Of a stretch of 64,000 bases of DNA, positions 22,090 to 34,100 are shown piece after piece; the first letter of the stretch is position 1, and each line of letters opens with the position of its first letter. The position numbers were made by a program, and so were the translations under genes. The DNA is from Petrosia ficiformis (taxonomy: Eukaryota; Porifera; Demospongiae; Haplosclerida; Petrosiidae): positions 4,325,327 through 4,389,326 of the forward strand of contig OX345646.1 in NCBI GenBank assembly GCA_947044365.1. Reading direction: 5' to 3'. The notes beneath the pieces were generated by a model that was not told the origin of the DNA, did not search any database, and saw nothing but the letters and a program-made list of their open reading frames with translations.

Positions 22090-22900
22090 ATGGATGCATG
22101 TATGTACATTGTACTAATCTAAAATTAGCATACGCTAAAAAATTGATTAAAAATTGATATGTGCCAAATTGATTAAAAATCGTTACATTTAGCGGATGCA
22201 TAGTAGGCTTAAGATAATCCAATTGGTCGATATGGGATAAGTAAATTATCATGGAGTATGATAATATTCTCTAATTAGGGATGCGACAAAAAAAATGGTT
22301 GCTCATACATTTTAGTTACAAGAGATGTTAAATTTATTGTATAACATCCACAAATGCACGATTTTCATTACTTGGATGATTCTCCTATATTTCTACCAGT
22401 TGAGGTGGAGAGATTGCCAAAGCTGATCCAAATTCAAACCACTTGTGAGGAATTTGAAATACAATGCAATGCAGAAACTGAAGTTAAGTACATGTATCTT
22501 ACATGTAACTTTAGAGATTTTAGTGACTAACATAATAATTGGTAAAATTAGTGCACGCTACAAAATATATTTCATGATCATTTCACTAGGCATAATTAGA
22601 AATGCACTGATATTGATGTATGCAAAATCTGAGTAATTAAAAATCACTACATTACTTGATATGTCTCCTACAAACACCTTCTTGTTTTTTCTTGTTGTTT
22701 ATTACATTTGCTGGCATGACACCAGAGTGGCATTGCTCACGAATTAAAAATCACTACATTTAGTGGATGCAATTAATAGTAGGCTTAACATAATCTGATT
22801 GGTCAATATGGCATAAGTCAATTGAGAATATCAGCGGAAGAACAAGTTAAGTCCACCCTTGCACATGTGCAGATTTACGATGGGCAGGACCACTTCTAAA
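22090..22900. repeat. Dispersed segment shared with 39950-40450
   Basis: The order TGTACTAATCTAAAATTAG, GATATGTGCCAA, GATAATATTCTC, GATGCGACA, TTGAGGTGGAG, GATCCAAATT is the same in both places. It may be a mobile-element flank for the transposase-like gene that follows here. No gene of its own. Confidence 0.55.
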
Positions 22901-22917
22901 CACGTGTAAAAGACAGA

Positions 22918-23930
22918 ATGGAAACAATGGAGTGTTGCTCTAGCTCTCAGCTGCCTGACTTGTTTACTCTACCACAGCAGTCCTCTAGTAGCACTAGTGG
23001 AACGCCTAATATAACAAGGAAGAGGAAACAAAATCCAGATTTGTGGAAAAAAAGTGATGCTAAGTCAAAACGAGCTCGTGGTGAAACTTACCTTTCATCT
23101 ACCACTGGTAAAGAAGTAGCAGCTGTGTGTCAAGGAGGTCTCTGTAGTTGTAAAAAACTCTGTTACTCTGAGTTCACTGATGCATGTAATTATATATTTC
23201 CATTTAGATTCGTGCTAATGGAGATGAAAACATTGTTTGTCGGCAAACATTCATTAACATGCATGGTATCACAGCTGGTAGAGTCCAACATATATCTTTT
23301 TATGCTAGAACATCTCCTACTCCTCGAGTGGATAAATGTGGTAAACAGCCAAACCCACATGCAACAGAACATAATATTAAACAACAAATACGGGAGCATA
23401 TAAAATCTTTCCCTACTGTACAAAGTCATTATGGACGAGCAAAAGAAGCAAAAGGCAGAAAATATTTATCTTCATATCTGTCTGTTGCTACCATGCATGA
23501 TCTCTACCTCCAAAAGTATGAAGTTGAAGAATATGCCAAAAAAGATGATAGAAATTTTCGTGTTACATATGACTATTATCGTGAATATTTCAATACCCAC
23601 TTTAATCTTGGTTTTGGCGTTCCCAGTTCTGACACTTGTGGAATGTGTGATGAAATTAACAGAAAAATACATGATGCTAAGTCTACTGAGAATAAACGCA
23701 GATTAGAGGAAGAAAAGGAAAGTCATTTACGTAAATCACAGCAGTTTTACTCAGGAATCCGTACCTGTACTGAAATGGTTAAACAAAGTACCAACATGGC
23801 CTGTTTATCTTTTGATTTTGAGCAAAAACTCCCACTGCCACATATCCCTACTAATGAAAGCTTTGCCTATATGTATTTTGCATACATAATATGTCTAATG
23901 GACAGGCCAATTTTTACTATTAGAGAGTAA
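22918..23930 (+). pseudogene. Transposase-like protein, N-terminal part, frame-broken
   Basis: The first frame (22918-~23185) has a Ser-rich start, then TRKRKQNPDLWKKSDAKSKR, GETYLSSTTGKEV and a CxC...C cluster (CQGGLCSCKKLC). The second frame, from 23208, has ANGDENIVCRQTFINMHGIT, REHIKSFPTVQSHYGRAK, YLSSYLSVATMHDLY, FNLGFGVPSSDTCGMCD, a Glu/Lys/Arg-rich helix, and ACLSFDFEQKLPLPHIPTNE. This order is that of a widespread, poorly named transposase-like family of insects and cnidarians whose members go on to a DDE-type nuclease region. The two frames do not join: the only GT...AG between them is 22 bases and in the wrong phase. The C-terminal half after the LPLPH motif is missing, so this is a truncated relic. 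Confidence 0.6.
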
Positions 23931-24105
23931 ACAAATGGTCGCCCATACATTTCAATAATTGCAAGTTATGAGCTACACATCCATTATCCATTACATACCC
24001 ACTGGAATATAATATACATGTACATGTACACTATATTCCCACATATAATTGATGAAAACAAATACATGTACATCATAGATAACTATATACACATGTATGT
24101 AACAT

Positions 24106-24220
24106 TATATGTATGTGTATGTGTGTGTGTGTGTATCTATCTATATGCGTATCTGTTTATATATGTGTATATGTGTGTATGTGTATGTGTGTGTATGTAT
24201 CTATATATGTATCTGTTAAA
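24106..24220. repeat. TATGTGTGTATGTATC minisatellite
   Basis: Same compound unit as at 3262-3440 and 62107-62620. Confidence 0.85.
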
Positions 24221-24360
24221 TTGGCTATACATATACTAGACATGAGGCAACCATTTGCTGAAGTCCTTGTAAAAGGGTTTAAACACATACACATATTAAA
24301 GATCATTCCCGTTCACATATGGCATTTGTTCACATTTGATGGTGTTCAGTGGGAACAATC

Positions 24361-25372
24361 CATAAAAGAGCAGTGCACAACTATCAGTAGTTATTACGCT
24401 ACATGTATTACACTGAATTTCTTGATCACAATAGAGGAGTGCTAAGTGCTGAACTACCTGGAATATTGTGTACTTATCATTATAGTGCTACTAAAAAGTG
24501 AGTTACTATTAGTTAATGTAATATGATTGCTACTAAGTACTAACAGATATAATAATACATTTTAATTTATAACAGTTTATAGATATCTTGTATGATCACT
24601 ATATAAGTAACAAAATTATATGGATTTTATACAGTGATCATACACAATGCAAAGATAATCATTTGACAGCCATCATTGCCTCAGTAACAGGAATCATTAT
24701 ACTATATACAGTGGAACCCCTGTATAACGGCCACCCAAGGGGAATTGTATTTTGGCCGTTATATAGGGGTGGCCTTTGCTGAGGGGTTTAGTTTAGTATA
24801 ACTCAAAACATCTTTTTATTAACTGAACACATGATAAATACTCATAATGCAATAATTATTAATAGTGCATACATTATAAATTTTATGGACCAAAAAACTA
24901 CATAGATAAGCTCAAGAGTATCTGTAGCAAACTAAACAGTGATGGGCTACTTTGAATATTGTGCATTTTTGTTTTATCATTATTGTTTTACTATTCATTC
25001 GTGATTTAAAACTACATTGTATTACTGTACACTGTTGAGTTGATTTTTAATATTGTGGGCGTGGCCACGCTGCCGTTAAATCGAAGTTTTGCTCAATGGT
25101 GTAGCCAGTGTTAGGGACCATTTAGTGTTCATTATATGCAATAGCAAGGTGGTCGTTCTTCAGAGGTTGCCTCAGCAGGTAAGTATGTGTAATTTGAATC
25201 CGGACCAGGATATCTGGCCGTTATATCATAGATGACCGCTGTTCAGGGGTGGTCGTTAAGCGGGGTTCCACTGTATTAAAAAATATGAAGATGATGAAGA
25301 CTACTACTCATATCTTATTCAAGTTGTTGATCAGGAAGAAAATGGGATATTACTACTTGCACAAAGACACTA
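24361..25372 (+). pseudogene. Type A gene split by a MITE (A5)
   Basis: The promoter (CATAAAAGAGCAGTGCACAA) and exon 1 (donor at 24498) are intact. The start exon is gone through a deletion that joins intron 1 to exon 3 (AAGATAATCATTTGACAGCC). Exon 3 is then interrupted in the middle of the helix by the element at 24709-25273. After it the tail resumes (YEDDEDYYSYLIQVVDQEEN) and ends AQRH-stop. Changes in the conserved motif (P to L, A to V) fit relaxed selection. Confidence 0.8.
24709..25273. mobile_element. pogo/Tigger-like MITE in exon 3 of A5
   Basis: 565 bp. The left end is CAGTGGAACCCCTGTATAAC and the right end is GGTCGTTAAGCGGGGTTCCACTG read inward as GGAACCCCGCTTAACGACC. Imperfect copies of GTGG[CT]CGTTATAT lie inside both ends. 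TA is duplicated at both borders. CAGTGGAACC ends and TA duplication fit the pogo branch of Tc1/mariner. No transposase is present. Confidence 0.8.
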
Positions 25373-25649
25373 AATATACAATATTCTATCATAGAGATTC
25401 TTAAAGACAATTATAATTAATCCAAATTGAATACATAATTCATGTTCATGCATAAACACAATTAACATCGACAGGAGTATGTTATTAACACATAATTATA
25501 AAATATATACATATATAATTATATATGTAATATACATTTACAATTATAATTTAAAAGTACAGACATTCATACACATGCTTCGTATTATAAAAACATTATT
25601 GTTTAATATAATTTGTATTATAAAAACATTATTGTTTGACATAATTATA

Positions 25650-25735
25650 CCACATTTTACAACAAGATAATAGTAACACATTTTACAACAAGATAATAGT
25701 AACACATTTTACAACAAGATAATAGTAACACAACT
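25650..25735. repeat. 26-bp tandem repeat
   Basis: Three copies of a unit containing ACAACAAGATAATAGTAACA; one copy also at about 28675-28700, which is another A-type 3' flank. Confidence 0.85.
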
Positions 25736-25956
25736 ATTGATTAATATTCTTAATGACTATCATTGTGTGCATAGTCAATGGCGCATATACTAACCATTTT
25801 TAAGCCAATTTGGCAAAAGTTATATTTGTACTATAATCAACATAATATTATTCGTACTATATTTAGTATCAAATACTATAATCATAAATATATAATATAT
25901 TCATAAAATAATTAGTATATTCATACCATTATCAGTATATTGTAATGTAATTAGCA

Positions 25957-26119
25957 ACAGGAAGTTATCTTATATGTACATGCATAAAAAGAGGATCCCA
26001 CATCAATGATTTCAGTGTGTGTAAAACAAGCTAGTGGACTGGAAGATAACTGGGTCTCAAACAAAATTGCAACTTCTGCTAATAATTATCAATTGAGACT
26101 ACAAGTGCAATACTGTAAG
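25957..26119 (+). promoter_or_regulatory. Type B promoter and exon 1 upstream of A4
   Basis: AACAGGAAGTTATC (ETS-like) at 25956, a TATA-like CATAAAAAGAGG at 25983, then the type B exon 1 (GTGTGTAAAACAAGCTAGTG ... CAATACTGTAAG) with a strong donor GTGAGTTT at 26120. Unlike in B1, exon 1 ends here and the start exon lies 880 bases further on. Confidence 0.6.
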
Positions 26120-26379
26120 GTGAGTTTTATTATTAGCTAATTGTGATGGCAAATTGGATTCAAATTAAATTTTACTATTTAAAGATGTGTCATAATTCTG
26201 ATTGTGCATAAGAGAAAACAAAATTGTAATCTTAATTGAGTAAAAGTTAATGAAATAAAACATACAATTAATTAATTTCATCATAAGTAATAATCATTAA
26301 CTATTAAGTAAATAATCATCTTTTATTAATTGATATGATAATTATTAGTGTTGTTTTAGTTTGACAATAATGACCACTT

Positions 26380-26880
26380 TTAGTCATAGTTATGGTATGA
26401 ATAGATTATCAAACTTTTAGTTTAGTTATAGTTTAATTAACTAAATAATATTAGGCTTACTAAAAGAGTTTTAGTTTTAGTTAACTAACTACATGTAAAA
26501 GTGCCCATTATTGGCCATTTTAGTTAGTAATAGTTATTACTGTAATTTAGTTATAGTTATTACAGTAGACTTGTAATTTAGTTATAGTTTAGTTAACTAA
26601 AAGTCACAATACCTTACTAAAAGGGGTTTTAGTTATAGTTATTACAATAGACTTGTAATTTAGTTATAGTTTAGTTAACTAAAAGTCACAATACCTTACT
26701 AAAAGAGATTTTAGTTATAGTTTAGTTAACTAAAATTCACCATACCTTACTAAAAGAGGTTTTAGTTATAGTTATTACAATAGACTTGTAATTTAGTTAT
26801 AGTTTAGTTAACTAAAAGTCACAATACCTTACTAAAAGGGGTTTTAGTTATAGTTATAGTTAACTAAAACAACACTAATG
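26380..26880. repeat. TTAGTTATAGTTTAGTTAAC repeat array in the A4 intron
   Basis: Imperfect tandem repeat built on TTAGTTATAGTTTAGTTAAC and ACTAAAAGTCACAATACC, with four or five larger units. TAGTTAACTA is a perfect palindrome in each unit. Confidence 0.85.
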
Positions 26881-26995
26881 ATAATAACTAATTTGATAGA
26901 GATAGCTAGTACACTAATAGTATTAATATACTATTGTATTTGATACTATATACATGTACATACAGGTTTAAAGTTTGGAATTACTGATATTCAAG

Positions 26996-27993
26996 ATGCC
27001 CTTCACAAGTATGATATATTAATAATCATTAAAGTTTTACATAATACAATGTACTATCTTATTGTAATATGTACTGTTTAGACATTTACAAGTTTGCAAT
27101 ACTATAATTAACAAAGCAAGAACATAAGTATATTTCAATATTCATAGCTCGAGAAATGTTAAGGAATGCCTTTTGTGGTTAATAATTGGCTTGTTTTCTT
27201 GCTGTGAACATAAAGTATAGCTGTTACCATGGGGTGTGATTTGTGTACTTATAATACACAACTAAAGCATTTATGGCAAACATCATATCATCATATCATC
27301 ATATCATCTAGTCATGGATTTGCAACTATGTCGTGATATAGTACATGTAGTATATACCATTAAAACATTTCAACAGTCACTCAAAATGACTATTGACGCA
27401 ACAACAATGGAATGGGTAAAACAAGTGTATATAGAGAAAAAAGTATCCCAATGATTGCTTTATGGTGTCCAACACTCAGTAATCATGGCTGACTTTATCA
27501 TGCCTGAAACACAACAGCCTATTATAGTTATTTTGATTATCTACTCTCTTTACCTTTTAAAGAATCTTGTAGAACTTTAGGAATATATTTCAGGTAGAAT
27601 AGTTAGCTAGTAGTTCCAGTTTCTAATTCTATGTAAGCTACAAGCAGCTTTCTTTCTGCCGAGTTCGAGTGCGCATTCTATTGCGCGCCACGCCCATTAA
27701 TTGACCGAGCCCCCCCGGGAATGACGTAACTTCCTTAACTACGTATACAACGCATACTCGCGAAGTGGACACAAGAAAATATATAATTATATATATAATT
27801 ATATATAATTATAATAATGATATATATATAATTATAGTTCGAACCCATGGGAAAGCAATCATAGGGATGGCCCTACGGGCCATAAAAATATCAAATACAA
27901 TATTTATTCATTTTTAACGTAATAATGTTAGTGTATTCAAGTGTTGCTACATATACATATACAAGAGATGAATTTACATTATTATTATTATTA

Positions 27994-28032
<39 letters not shown>

Positions 28033-28467
28033 ATGTATATCATTCATTACAGTACATGTTACTTGTATATATCATTATGTAAAGATATTACAAAGATAAT
28101 CATTATGACAGACATCGTTGCCTCAGTAACAGAAATCGTTGTACTATACATTAAAACATATGAAGATGATGAAGACTACTACTCATATCCTATTCAAGCT
28201 GTGGATCAAAAAGAAAATGGAATATTAGTATTTGCTCTATATAATAAAATATATGAAGATGACGAAGACTACTACTCATATCCTATTCAAGCTGTGGATC
28301 AGGGAGACAATGGGATATTAGTATTTGCTCTATATAATAAAATATATGAAGATGATGAAGACTACTACTCATATCCTATTCAAGCTGTGGATCAGGGAGA
28401 AAATGGGATATCAGTATTTTTGCACAAAGACACTGAATATACAATATTCTATCATAGAGATTCTTAA
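26996..28467 (+). CDS. Type A membrane protein with a triplicated tail (A4)
   Basis: Coding exons 26996-27008 (ATG CCC TTC ACA A, donor GTATGA) and 28085-28467 give about 131 residues, double the family length. The acceptor is weaker than usual (TATGTAAAG for TATGTACAG). After one helix, a 31-residue (93-bp) module is present three times: YEDDEDYYSYPIQAVDQ, then x-x-NGILVFALYNKI. The first two copies lost the usual P-Q-R-H-stop and instead read FALYNKIYEDD straight into the next module; the last ends FLHKDTEY and runs on to a TAA. All three stay in frame and the acidic parts are identical, so this is either recent or constrained. ILVFALYNKI could be a short membrane-associated segment. It uses a type B promoter. 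Confidence 0.55.
27425..27890. repeat. Dispersed repeat R2, copy 2
   Basis: Same block as 17760-18165, with a local TA-rich expansion near 27778-27835. It lies in the intron of A4 by my model. Confidence 0.6.
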
Positions 28468-28959
28468 AGACAATTATAATTAATGCAAATTGAATACATA
28501 ATTCATTTTCATGCATAAACACAATGAACCCACACAGCAGTATGTTATTAACACATAATTATAAAATATATACATACGTAATTATATAATTATATAATTA
28601 TGAACATATACATTTACAAATAGGAATTCATATTCACTATTGTTTGACATACATGTACATGTAATTATACCACATTTTACAACAAGATAATAGTAACACA
28701 ACTATTGATTAATATTCTTAATGACTATCATTGTAAATGTGTTGGAACTTTGATTAATTAATTCATCTTCTACACATGACATGACCTGGATGTAACCTCA
28801 TTGTAGTAACCTCATTAATACAGTGCATGAATATAATTATACTAAACTAGTAAAGATGAAAATTCTAATACACATTAATTTTATAAATAGTTAAATACAT
28901 CCAACCCAGTTCTTAGCCCAAGGGATACTACATGTAAGTAACCACATATGACTCGCTAT

Positions 28960-29240
28960 AATATTACACACCTGCATGTATTATATTACATGTATATTCA
29001 TAATGCTGATTGGAAATGCTTACATATTATTGAAATCTTCATTAAGCTCACAAACTAAATACATCCAACCCAATACTTATAGATACAAAGCCAATGGATT
29101 AATAAGTACCCAGATGTCCCTACAAATACATTTTGTAACTCACTATAATTACACACCTGTATATATTCATAATGCTGATTGGAAATGCTTCACATTCAAG
29201 TGTCACTTGAATGTGCTGTGTGTCACTTACCACACACAAT
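28960..29240. repeat. 171/180-bp repeat, partial array
   Basis: Units contain CATAATGCTGATTGGAAATG, TGAAATCTTCATTAAG and CCCAGATGTCCCTACAAATA. Other copies are at 29790-30005 and 60600-61290. Confidence 0.8.
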
Positions 29241-29429
29241 AATTAGTTCTCAGAAGTCTAATTTAAGCAAACTGCACTTTAGCACAAACACATTAAATAT
29301 GTACGTTCTTTTTTTTATAATAACAATGTATGTTAGAAGATTATATACATGTATATGTGATACACAAAGTCTGTGTACATGTATATACATGTATCTATGT
29401 GTATCTGTTTTATATGATATTAAACTATA

Positions 29430-29720
29430 CACTATAGTACATATAAGTTATTGAGTTACAGTATAATCATGTATTAACCTTATGATATTAAACTATACAC
29501 TATAGTACATATAACTTATTGAGTTACAGTATAATCATGTATTAGCCTTATGATATTAAACTATACACTATAGTACATATGTACTATAGTGTATAGTTTA
29601 ATATCATAAGGCTAATACATGATTATACTGTAACTCAATAAGTTATATAACTTATTGAGTTACAGTATAATCATGTATTAACCTTATGACATTAAACTAT
29701 ACAATATAGTACATATTAAT
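29430..29720. repeat. Direct and inverted copies of a ~90-bp block
   Basis: Two direct copies of ACTATACACTATAGTACATA...GAGTTACAGTATAATCATG are followed by an inverted copy (29578-29645) and another direct copy, giving long palindromes centred near 29578 and 29646. A diverged pair is at 16030-16170. Confidence 0.85.
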
Positions 29721-29789
29721 TTTATAAATAGTTAAATACACCCAACCCCGTACTTATAGACACCAACCCAAGGGATACACATATGACTC

Positions 29790-30005
29790 GCTACAATTAC
29801 ACACCTGTATATATTCATAATGCTGATTGGGAATGTTTACATATTATTGAAATCTTCATTAAGCCCACAAACTAAATACATCCAACCCAATACTCATACA
29901 TGTATATACAAAGCCAAAGGGTTAATAAGTACCCAGATGTCCCTACAAATACATTTTGTAACTCCATATAATTACACACCTGTATTATATTATAATCATA
30001 ATCAG
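29790..30005. repeat. 171/180-bp repeat unit
   Basis: A single near-complete unit of the repeat described at 60600-61290. Confidence 0.8.
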
Positions 30006-30327
30006 GTGACTTGACCTAAAATTTACCTCAAAAATACCAAAGACATGTAATTTGATAAGCTTAATGATTTAGAATATAAATCATGGAAAATATGAATGAC
30101 CTTTACTAGTAATCTTCCTCCTCTGCAAACCAACCATCCTACTTCTATCCTCAAACATTTAGGGCTATACAATATATATCAATCTCGGTTACTTTGATTA
30201 TAGTATATACATGTACATGTACCTTGGACCTGTTTCCCTTGGCATACAAATCCTGTAGATCTCAATGTATAACTTACACATGTGTAGTATTGTGTGTATG
30301 AAATAACATCCCTTATATGGAACTCAC
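30006..30327. other. Sequence downstream of the last ABCB7 exon seen
   Basis: On the minus strand this should hold the next transporter exon if the gene is whole. I looked for the conserved region after helix 3 (K-A-D-N-E-A-G-N-type) and found none here. Confidence 0.4.
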
Positions 30328-31146
30328 TAATATTCCTGACACAAGACTGACTTCAAATATTGTAGGGAAAACGTTAAACACAAGAGCGCTCAAAACAAAA
30401 TTGATTCCTCTATAAACACAAGTGAAATATAAATATAAAACAGCTAATAATTAAATTCTAGCATAAATGGTAATTGACACTGTTATATAATGAATGAATT
30501 AGTAATGTAATTTGATCAGTAGTAATGTCAGTCATTATCGGCCATTATTTGTAGTATTGGTACCGCTTATTTCTGACAAATGTAACCAATACTGTAATAC
30601 ATGTAAATGTACTAATAATGTCATTTCTTGTGATTGATTGCTTTTATGATACTCATAATTGTATAATGTATACATTGTAATCACATTATCCTACTATTAA
30701 ATACCAAGGTTAGCATAGGTATCTACCACTGGGTACAACTATACACCTTGTAACCACATTACTACACTATTAAGTATGAGGGTATACAAATGTATTCCCT
30801 AGTATAGTACAAGTTACATGTACATTTCTAGCATAGCAATGATAGCATGTTGAGACACAATTATGTCACAATATGCGTATCACATCACAACATAATTACT
30901 TTAATATTTTCTTGATAGTAATGACACTTTATTAAACATAAATACAACATAGTCATCATGTTTAGGAGCAAGATAGTTATGTTATTATAAGATAATATTA
31001 ACTATACATAACCCTCTAGGATATTTGAGAAGAACTTTCAACTACACAGTATACATGTAAGTCACACTATAATAATAGGGAATGTAAATCCCTAATTTCC
31101 CTCCCTTCCTCTTCCTCTACCTCTTCCTCTTTCTCTGTCTGTCTCA

Positions 31147-31184
<38 letters not shown>

Positions 31185-34100
31185 TTCTTTCTCTCTGTCT
31201 CTGTCTCTCTCTCTGTCTCTCTGTCTGTCTCCGTCTCTCTCTCTGTCTCTCTCTCTCCCTTTACCTCTCCCCCTCTCTCTGCCCCTCCTTCTTCCTCTCA
31301 TTCTACCTCTCCCTCCCTCCCTCCCACCCTCACTTCTCTCTCCCTTTCATTTACTAACCTTGTTCCTCTATCCACAGCTCTAGACATGGCTCCTGTCTGT
31401 CTTGATAAATGATAGCTCAAGTCAAGGGAATGTAAATGAAGAAATGTTCTTCTAGCTATGGTACGAATTGATGATTGAGCTACTTTAGCAAATATAGCAG
31501 TTCGTAATTCATTGAATAATGATGAACCAATTCTAGCAGCTCCATCTGAAATAGATTGAGTGATGAATGGATATGTATTAATAGAAGAATAGAAGGATGG
31601 ATAGACATGAGAACAGATAGATATATGTACATGTATATGAATGGATTGATGAGTGAATGGATTAATGGATAGATCAATGAATGCATGGATGAATAGAAGA
31701 ATCGATAAATGAATGGATTAATGGATGGATCAATGGAAGAAAATTTTATAAATGAATAGATGAATGGATAATTGGTCGGATGATTGAGCTTATCCATCCA
31801 TCCATCCATCCATCCATCCATCCATCCACCCATCCATCCATCTATCCCTCCATCTATTCATTCGTCCATTCATTCACCCATTCATTTATCCATTTACCCA
31901 TCCATCCACCCACCCATCCATCCATCCATCCATCCATCAATCCATTCATTCATTCATCCATCCATCCATTCATCCACCCATTCATTTATCAATCCATTCA
32001 TGCATTCATTGGATGGACATATGGATAAAAGATTGGATGCATGGATGGATGAGTTAATAAATGCATGACTCAACAAATGAATGCATAATTGAATAGATAT
32101 AATAGTGGCTAATGAGAAAGTGGATTGTAAATATGTACAGACAATGCTGTATGTATAACTGAATGAGTGAGGTCCATGATTTAGTATAGCTAACATCCTA
32201 GTAGAAGTGCAGTTCCAACTGTTATTATAGTATTTTCAGCACTAGTAAGAGAAGGTAAGGCAGAGAAATGATCCACAGCATATTTGAAAAAAAATGGTAC
32301 CTGAATATTCAACAACTGCAAATAGAATGAGTTTAGTCAGTTACATGTACGTACATGTACAAATATATGTACATTGATGGTTGAATGGATGAACAGATGG
32401 ACTAATGGATGAATGAACGGATTGATGGATGTAAGTGTATATGTGGATAGATGGATGGATGAATGAATGGATAAATAGATGAATGAATGAACTAATGGAT
32501 AGGCTTATGAATGGACTAATGTACATGTGTAGATGCATGGGTGAATACACAGATGGAATGTACATGATTTAAGTGATCACATTAGATGCATATGTGGACA
32601 GATGATTAGGTGGATGCAAGTATGTGAACATACAAAAAAACACATCATATTTACACTTAGTCATCCCACAACTGACCTTAGCTCCTACTAAGAAACCCAC
32701 AGCAGCGACTACCCGTGCTTTAAGAGCTGGTTTGTCTTTTGGCCAAATATGCTTCACCATAACTCTCAATATTCTCACTCCAGATAACTCAACAGTATCA
32801 TCAGTGACATATGCTGCAGAATGCTGGACTCTGGCATACACTGGAGAGCCAAGTAACTTCTACAATAAGTGGAGATTAAGTTTTTAAATGGATGAGATTA
32901 AAATGAAAGGATTAAATGTATACAAAGTAGTGATGTGCCGATAATTGAATCAGTAACCGGTCATTACTGGTCATTATTTTTAGTATCAGTATCGATTACT
33001 TCTGGCATACGTAACTTATATTTTACAAAGTGTACTAATAATGTCATTTCTTGTGATTATAACATCATTAATTGCTTCTTTGATTCTCATAATTATTGAG
33101 AAAATGCTCATTTTCATTGCAAGAATCAGAAACCAGAAGGTAGATATAATATCAGATCAGTATCAGTTATTAGTACATATCAAAAGTAATTATCAGTTTA
33201 TCGGAACATCGGTAAAATCTCTTATTGGTACATCACTAGTGGAAATGGCTTGCTCCAAAATCTTACAGTTTAATTACAAGTGCATGTACAAACATGTAAG
33301 TACTGGTACAAGTAAAATCAATGTTTTGACAATAGGAAATTAAGTGTACATTTATGTAAATTTGGAAGCACTTAAGTTGTACTTAAGTATTGTGTAATAA
33401 GCATAATATATTAGCTGTTATGTACAAACAATTCACAAGATGAAAATATTTTGAATTTTTAGTCTGTTATGATAACTAATACACACATGTAGTTCTGTTA
33501 GGCCTTAATTATCCCCAAAGGCCTAAACATCATCTGGGAATGAAAGACTAACAATAGACTAGAATTATGTAATAGAGATCTATAATTACATACTAGAGAT
33601 CTATAATTACATACAAGAGATCTATTTTTACGTACTAGAGATCTATAATTACATACAAGAGATCTATAATTATGTACTAAAGATCTATAATTACATACTA
33701 GAGATCTATAATTACGTACTAGAGATTTATAATTATGTACTAGAGATCTATAATTACATACTAGAGATCTATAATTACATACAAGAGATCTATATTTACG
33801 TACTAGAGATCTATAATTACATACAAGAGATCTATAATAGTTATGTACTAAAGATCTATAATTACATACTAGAGATCTATAATTACACAAGAATAATAAA
33901 AAACATTTTCAATAAAAATGAAAGAAGATGTAGGGATGTCAAAACCCAAAAAGCAAGCAAACAAGGTTGCATCACTAGTACAAAGCTCTGTGGAAATGGC
34001 TTGCTCCAAAATCTTACAATTTAATTACAATTACAAGCATTATTTAGAAAGACATACAATGTAAGTACTAGTACAAGTATAATTATGTTTTGACAATAGC

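Noticed and set aside
23186..23207. 22-base intron joining the two frames of the transposase-like gene
   Set aside because: Too short for an animal intron, and the phase does not match. A deletion or frameshift is simpler.
30006..30327. Next ABCB7 exon after 30328-30409
   Set aside because: I read the minus strand for the expected motifs and found none; the following sequence is satellite-like.
31092..31301. Arg/Glu-rich minus-strand frame (RERERERE)
   Set aside because: Translation of a CT simple repeat.
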